Part shown: positions 6,501-6,958 of the stretch, piece by piece | Layout: the number at the start of each line of letters is the position of its first letter | How positions within the stretch are numbered: position 1 is the first letter of the stretch | From: Gammaproteobacteria bacterium | GTDB lineage: Bacteria; Pseudomonadota; Gammaproteobacteria; SZUA-229 | Reading direction: 5' to 3' | Length of the DNA stretch: 6,958 nt | Assembly (NCBI GenBank): GCA_016764035.1 | Contig: JAESSQ010000247.1 | Coordinates: forward strand, 1-6,958 | Notes under the pieces: model-generated | What the model was told of the DNA's origin: nothing | Databases searched by the model: none | Seen by the model: only the letters and a program-made list of their open reading frames with translations | Translations under genes and position numbers: made by a program

Positions 6501-6958
6501 TAACCACTGATCCTGATTTTGATACCCCTAGTTTTATGATTTCAGGAGGGGCTGATGAAACTTTGTTTTCTATTGATTCAATAACAGGACTGTTATCTTT
6601 CAAGAGCCCTCCAGATTTCGAAAATCCAATAAGTGTTAATAACAGTAATACCTATAGTGTTGAGGTCACAGCAATAGATTATGGTATTCCGCAAGAATTT
6701 GCCTCGCAGTTGATTACTGTGATTGTAACGGATCTGGTGGAAACCAGCTCAATAGATTTAAATATACAAGTCACTACCGATACTACAATACTCAATGCAG
6801 GTGACAGCATAGAATTCAGCATATCAATTAGCAATGAAGGGCTTGAAAATGCAGTTAATGCGATAATCTTTGACCTTCTTCCTAGTGTAGTAGTCTACAG
6901 TACCTGGACATGTAGTACGACTGGCACAGCAACGTGCAGTTCATCAGGTTCAGCAGAA
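3539..6958 (+). CDS. BspA-type DUF285 repeat, cadherin-like and DUF11 surface protein, 3'-partial segment 3 (frame 2)
   Basis: Frame 2 is open from 3518 to the right edge with no stop, giving 1,140 codons from ATG 3539. It begins MNVRLSIRNYNALLIAWS, which aligns with the M1 cap (NIRLSVENYDALLIAWS) and so is the direct continuation of segment 2. ATG 3539 and an alternative ATG at 3527 lack a ribosome binding site and overlap segment 2. Neither is likely to be an independent start. In order it holds the rest of the M3 cap, cadherin-like domain 3 (3731-4039), M4 with seven repeats and cadherin-like domain 4 (5297-5605), M5 with one full repeat and cadherin-like domain 5 (6437-6745), then a DUF11-type domain from 6746 that is cut by the window edge. 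DxDxDGxxD-type loops are at 4148-4174 and 5729-5755. The stop and any membrane or cell-wall anchor lie beyond the window. Confidence 0.88.
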   Translation, partial: MNVRLSIRNYNALLIAWSVQSLMDNVRFDAGDSIYCSQAAQDAHDFMIINFDWRIVDKGRCQPQLAIVSKDIIFTDENNSAILRIITTDPDFDNTSFAITGGEDQAFFSIDSQMGLLSFINLPDFENPLDHNNDNSYIVEVTVIDDGSPVETDTQTLTVYIRNVFENLPSDHFVTTWKTDNPGSSNDSSIHFGVPIGGGSYNVDWNNDGIFDEINITGIIYHDFGTPGIKTIRIVGDFYGIRLLDKEKIISIDQWGTNPRIEMSGTFSEAINLVNNAADTPNLSAVGSLSNMFFGASLIGSSSEQANWNWDTKNVFSMKEVFKGATSFNQNIANWDTSGVSDMSGMFENAIQFNQNIGKWDTRRVRKMPEMFKNASAFDQNIGNWNTARVTDMEEIFADALLFNQDIGNWDTSHVYKMQKMFFHASLFNQDIGNWDTSHVRDMESMFSYASSFNQYIGNWDTIDVRNMESMFSNAFSFNQDIGGWDTSQVSDIGSMFFNASSFNQDLSSWNVQGVVDFEYMFTNIRLSVENYDALLISWSTQYVNRFRVFDGGNSVYCSSEAQDAHDILTSPSGWRIYDKGACSEELVIVSDDEIFTNENRTFVTRIFATKVDFDNITYTITGGDDQTFFIINSITGELSFINPPDYENPLDINNDNAYIIEVAASDDGAPPETTSKILTIYVNNVFEDLPSDHFVTTWKTDNPGHSNDTSILISVNTSPSSTADYLYNVDWDNDGVFDEFGITGSISHDFGIPGIKTIRISGQFPQIIFRHRRDNKKIISIDQWGSNPWKSMESAFFNASNLINNAEDTPNLSMSSDLSYMFWGASLIGSPYERGNWNWNTSHIFEMSNMFKLSTSFNQNIGNWNTSGVSDMSSMFNNASSFNQDLSQWNVQRVFDFSDIFVDKRLSVENYDALLTGWNAQNLLADISFNGGDSIYCSQAAQDAHDNMIATFNWSILDGGTCEPQLTIVSNSVVEIEENHSSVIKILTTDPDFDTPSFMISGGADETLFSIDSITGLLSFKSPPDFENPISVNNSNTYSVEVTAIDYGIPQEFASQLITVIVTDLVETSSIDLNIQVTTDTTILNAGDSIEFSISISNEGLENAVNAIIFDLLPSVVVYSTWTCSTTGTATCSSSGSAE
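4040..5605 (+). repeat. Super-repeat M4: head, 7 full repeats, cap, cadherin-like
   Basis: Unit of 1,566 nt in frame 2, matching M3 block for block except for the extra base there. Blocks are: head 4040-4444, divergent NWNW repeat 4445-4519, seven repeats 4520-5044, cap 5045-5296, cadherin-like domain 5297-5605. Oddities are Arg in place of the second Trp of the QWGTNPW motif (AGG at 4316-4318), a cap ending ACSEE rather than CEPQ, and TKVDF in place of TDPDF in the cadherin-like domain. Cap Cys codons are at 5210 and 5285. Confidence 0.88.
4445..5044 (+). repeat. DUF285/PARCEL repeat array 4 (divergent + 7 copies)
   Basis: Phe codons at 4520, 4595, 4670, 4745, 4820, 4895 and 4970, with the cap at 5045. 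The copy number equals that of array 3, but the copies are more diverged from each other: GKWDTRRVRKMPEMF, GNWNTARVTDMEEIF, YIGNWDTIDVRNMESMF, GGWDTSQVSDIGSMF. Several copies here are more basic (RRVRK, KMQKMF) than those of array 3. Confidence 0.92.
5606..6745 (+). repeat. Super-repeat M5: head, 1 full repeat, cap, cadherin-like
   Basis: Last and shortest unit, 1,140 nt in frame 2. Blocks are: head 5606-6034 (the longest head, with an insertion NTSPSSTADYL before YNVDWDNDG), divergent NWNW repeat 6035-6109, a single full repeat 6110-6184, cap 6185-6436, cadherin-like domain 6437-6745. The cadherin-like domain differs most from the others (VVEIEENHSS, ISGGADE, VTDLVET), as expected for the unit that joins a different domain. 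Cap Cys codons are at 6350 and 6425. Confidence 0.88.
6035..6184 (+). repeat. DUF285/PARCEL repeat array 5 (divergent + 1 copy)
   Basis: The smallest array. The divergent NWNWNTSHI copy at 6035-6109 is followed by a single full copy at 6110-6184 (FNQNIGNWNTSGVSDMSSMF), and the cap begins at 6185 with FNQDLSQWNVQRV. It shows the minimal unit that still keeps the flanking head and cap. Confidence 0.9.
6746..6958 (+). other. DUF11-type domain (3'-partial)
   Basis: Seventy-one residues after the last cadherin-like domain break the super-repeat pattern. NAGDSIEFSISISNEG, NAVNAIIFDLLPSVVVY and TWTCSTTGTATCSSSG match the typical course of DUF11 domains: an opening strand with a G-[DE] turn, an N-x-G step, a D-x-[LF]-P segment, then a W-x-C...C region. 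Family members are immunoglobulin-like modules in secreted or surface proteins. The domain is cut by the window edge, so its last strand and whatever follows are unseen. Confidence 0.75.

Larger units (their letters stand above)
1..6958 (+). pseudogene. Giant BspA/DUF285-cadherin-DUF11 surface protein gene, interrupted by two compensating frameshifts, open at both ends
   Basis: The whole window is one gene body. Five homologous super-repeats follow each other without a gap, and the domain order carries straight across both frame breaks. Frame 2 is used at 2-411, frame 1 at 412 to about 3538, and frame 2 again to the last base. Missing one T near 410 and having one T too many at 3533-3538 explains both breaks, and the corrected frame has 2,319 sense codons with no other stop. 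From the domain families (DUF285/BspA-type repeats, bacterial cadherin-like, DUF11) the product is inferred to be an extracellular adhesin or stalk. Signal peptide and C-terminal anchor lie outside the window. The label pseudogene is provisional: the lack of any other lesion over nearly 7 kb fits a very recent break or sequence errors equally well. Confidence 0.6.

Noticed and set aside
1..6958. A novel defence, mobile or enzymatic system
   Set aside because: Every stretch of the window is explained by structural surface-protein modules. No catalytic motif, transposase, RNA gene or second gene is visible.

Overview
The window lies entirely inside one very large gene on the + strand. It encodes a modular surface or secreted protein built from BspA-type DUF285 repeats (also called PARCEL repeats, about 25 residues each), cadherin-like domains and, at the right edge, the start of a DUF11 domain. 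Neither the true start nor the true stop is present, and I see no intergenic DNA, RNA gene, promoter, terminator or mobile element. The DNA is AT-rich and uses the standard code (Trp is TGG, TGA is not read through). The DUF11 ending with a TWTC...ATCSSSG pattern and the cadherin style resemble proteins of marine or environmental Gammaproteobacteria. Bacteroidota carry similar BspA proteins, so this assignment is tentative.

The reading frame is broken twice by single-base indels in short T runs. Bases 2-424 are coding in frame 2, 412-3549 in frame 1, and 3539-6958 in frame 2 again. A T is missing at 410-411 and an extra T lies in the T6 run at 3533-3538, so the two shifts cancel. Correcting both gives one uninterrupted frame of 2,319 codons across the window. 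The segments are therefore best read as pieces of one gene: either a recently broken gene, or an intact gene with two sequence errors.

The protein consists of five long super-repeats in tandem: M1 2-1194 (5' partial), M2 1195-2472, M3 2473-4039, M4 4040-5605, M5 5606-6745, followed by DUF11 from 6746. Each super-repeat has the same order: a head domain with a DxDxDGxxD-type loop and a QWG motif; one divergent NWNW repeat; an array of 25-residue repeats (4, 3, 7, 7 and 1 copies in M1 to M5); an 84-residue cap with a conserved Cys pair; and a 103-residue cadherin-like domain. Cap (252 nt) and cadherin (309 nt) are the same length in all five units once the indel is corrected. Size variation comes from whole 25-residue repeats and small changes in the head.

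Together the domains suggest a long, calcium-stiffened, disulfide-bearing extracellular stalk or adhesin. I found no sign of a defence system or other new enzymatic system; the interest lies in the repeat architecture and the two frame breaks.
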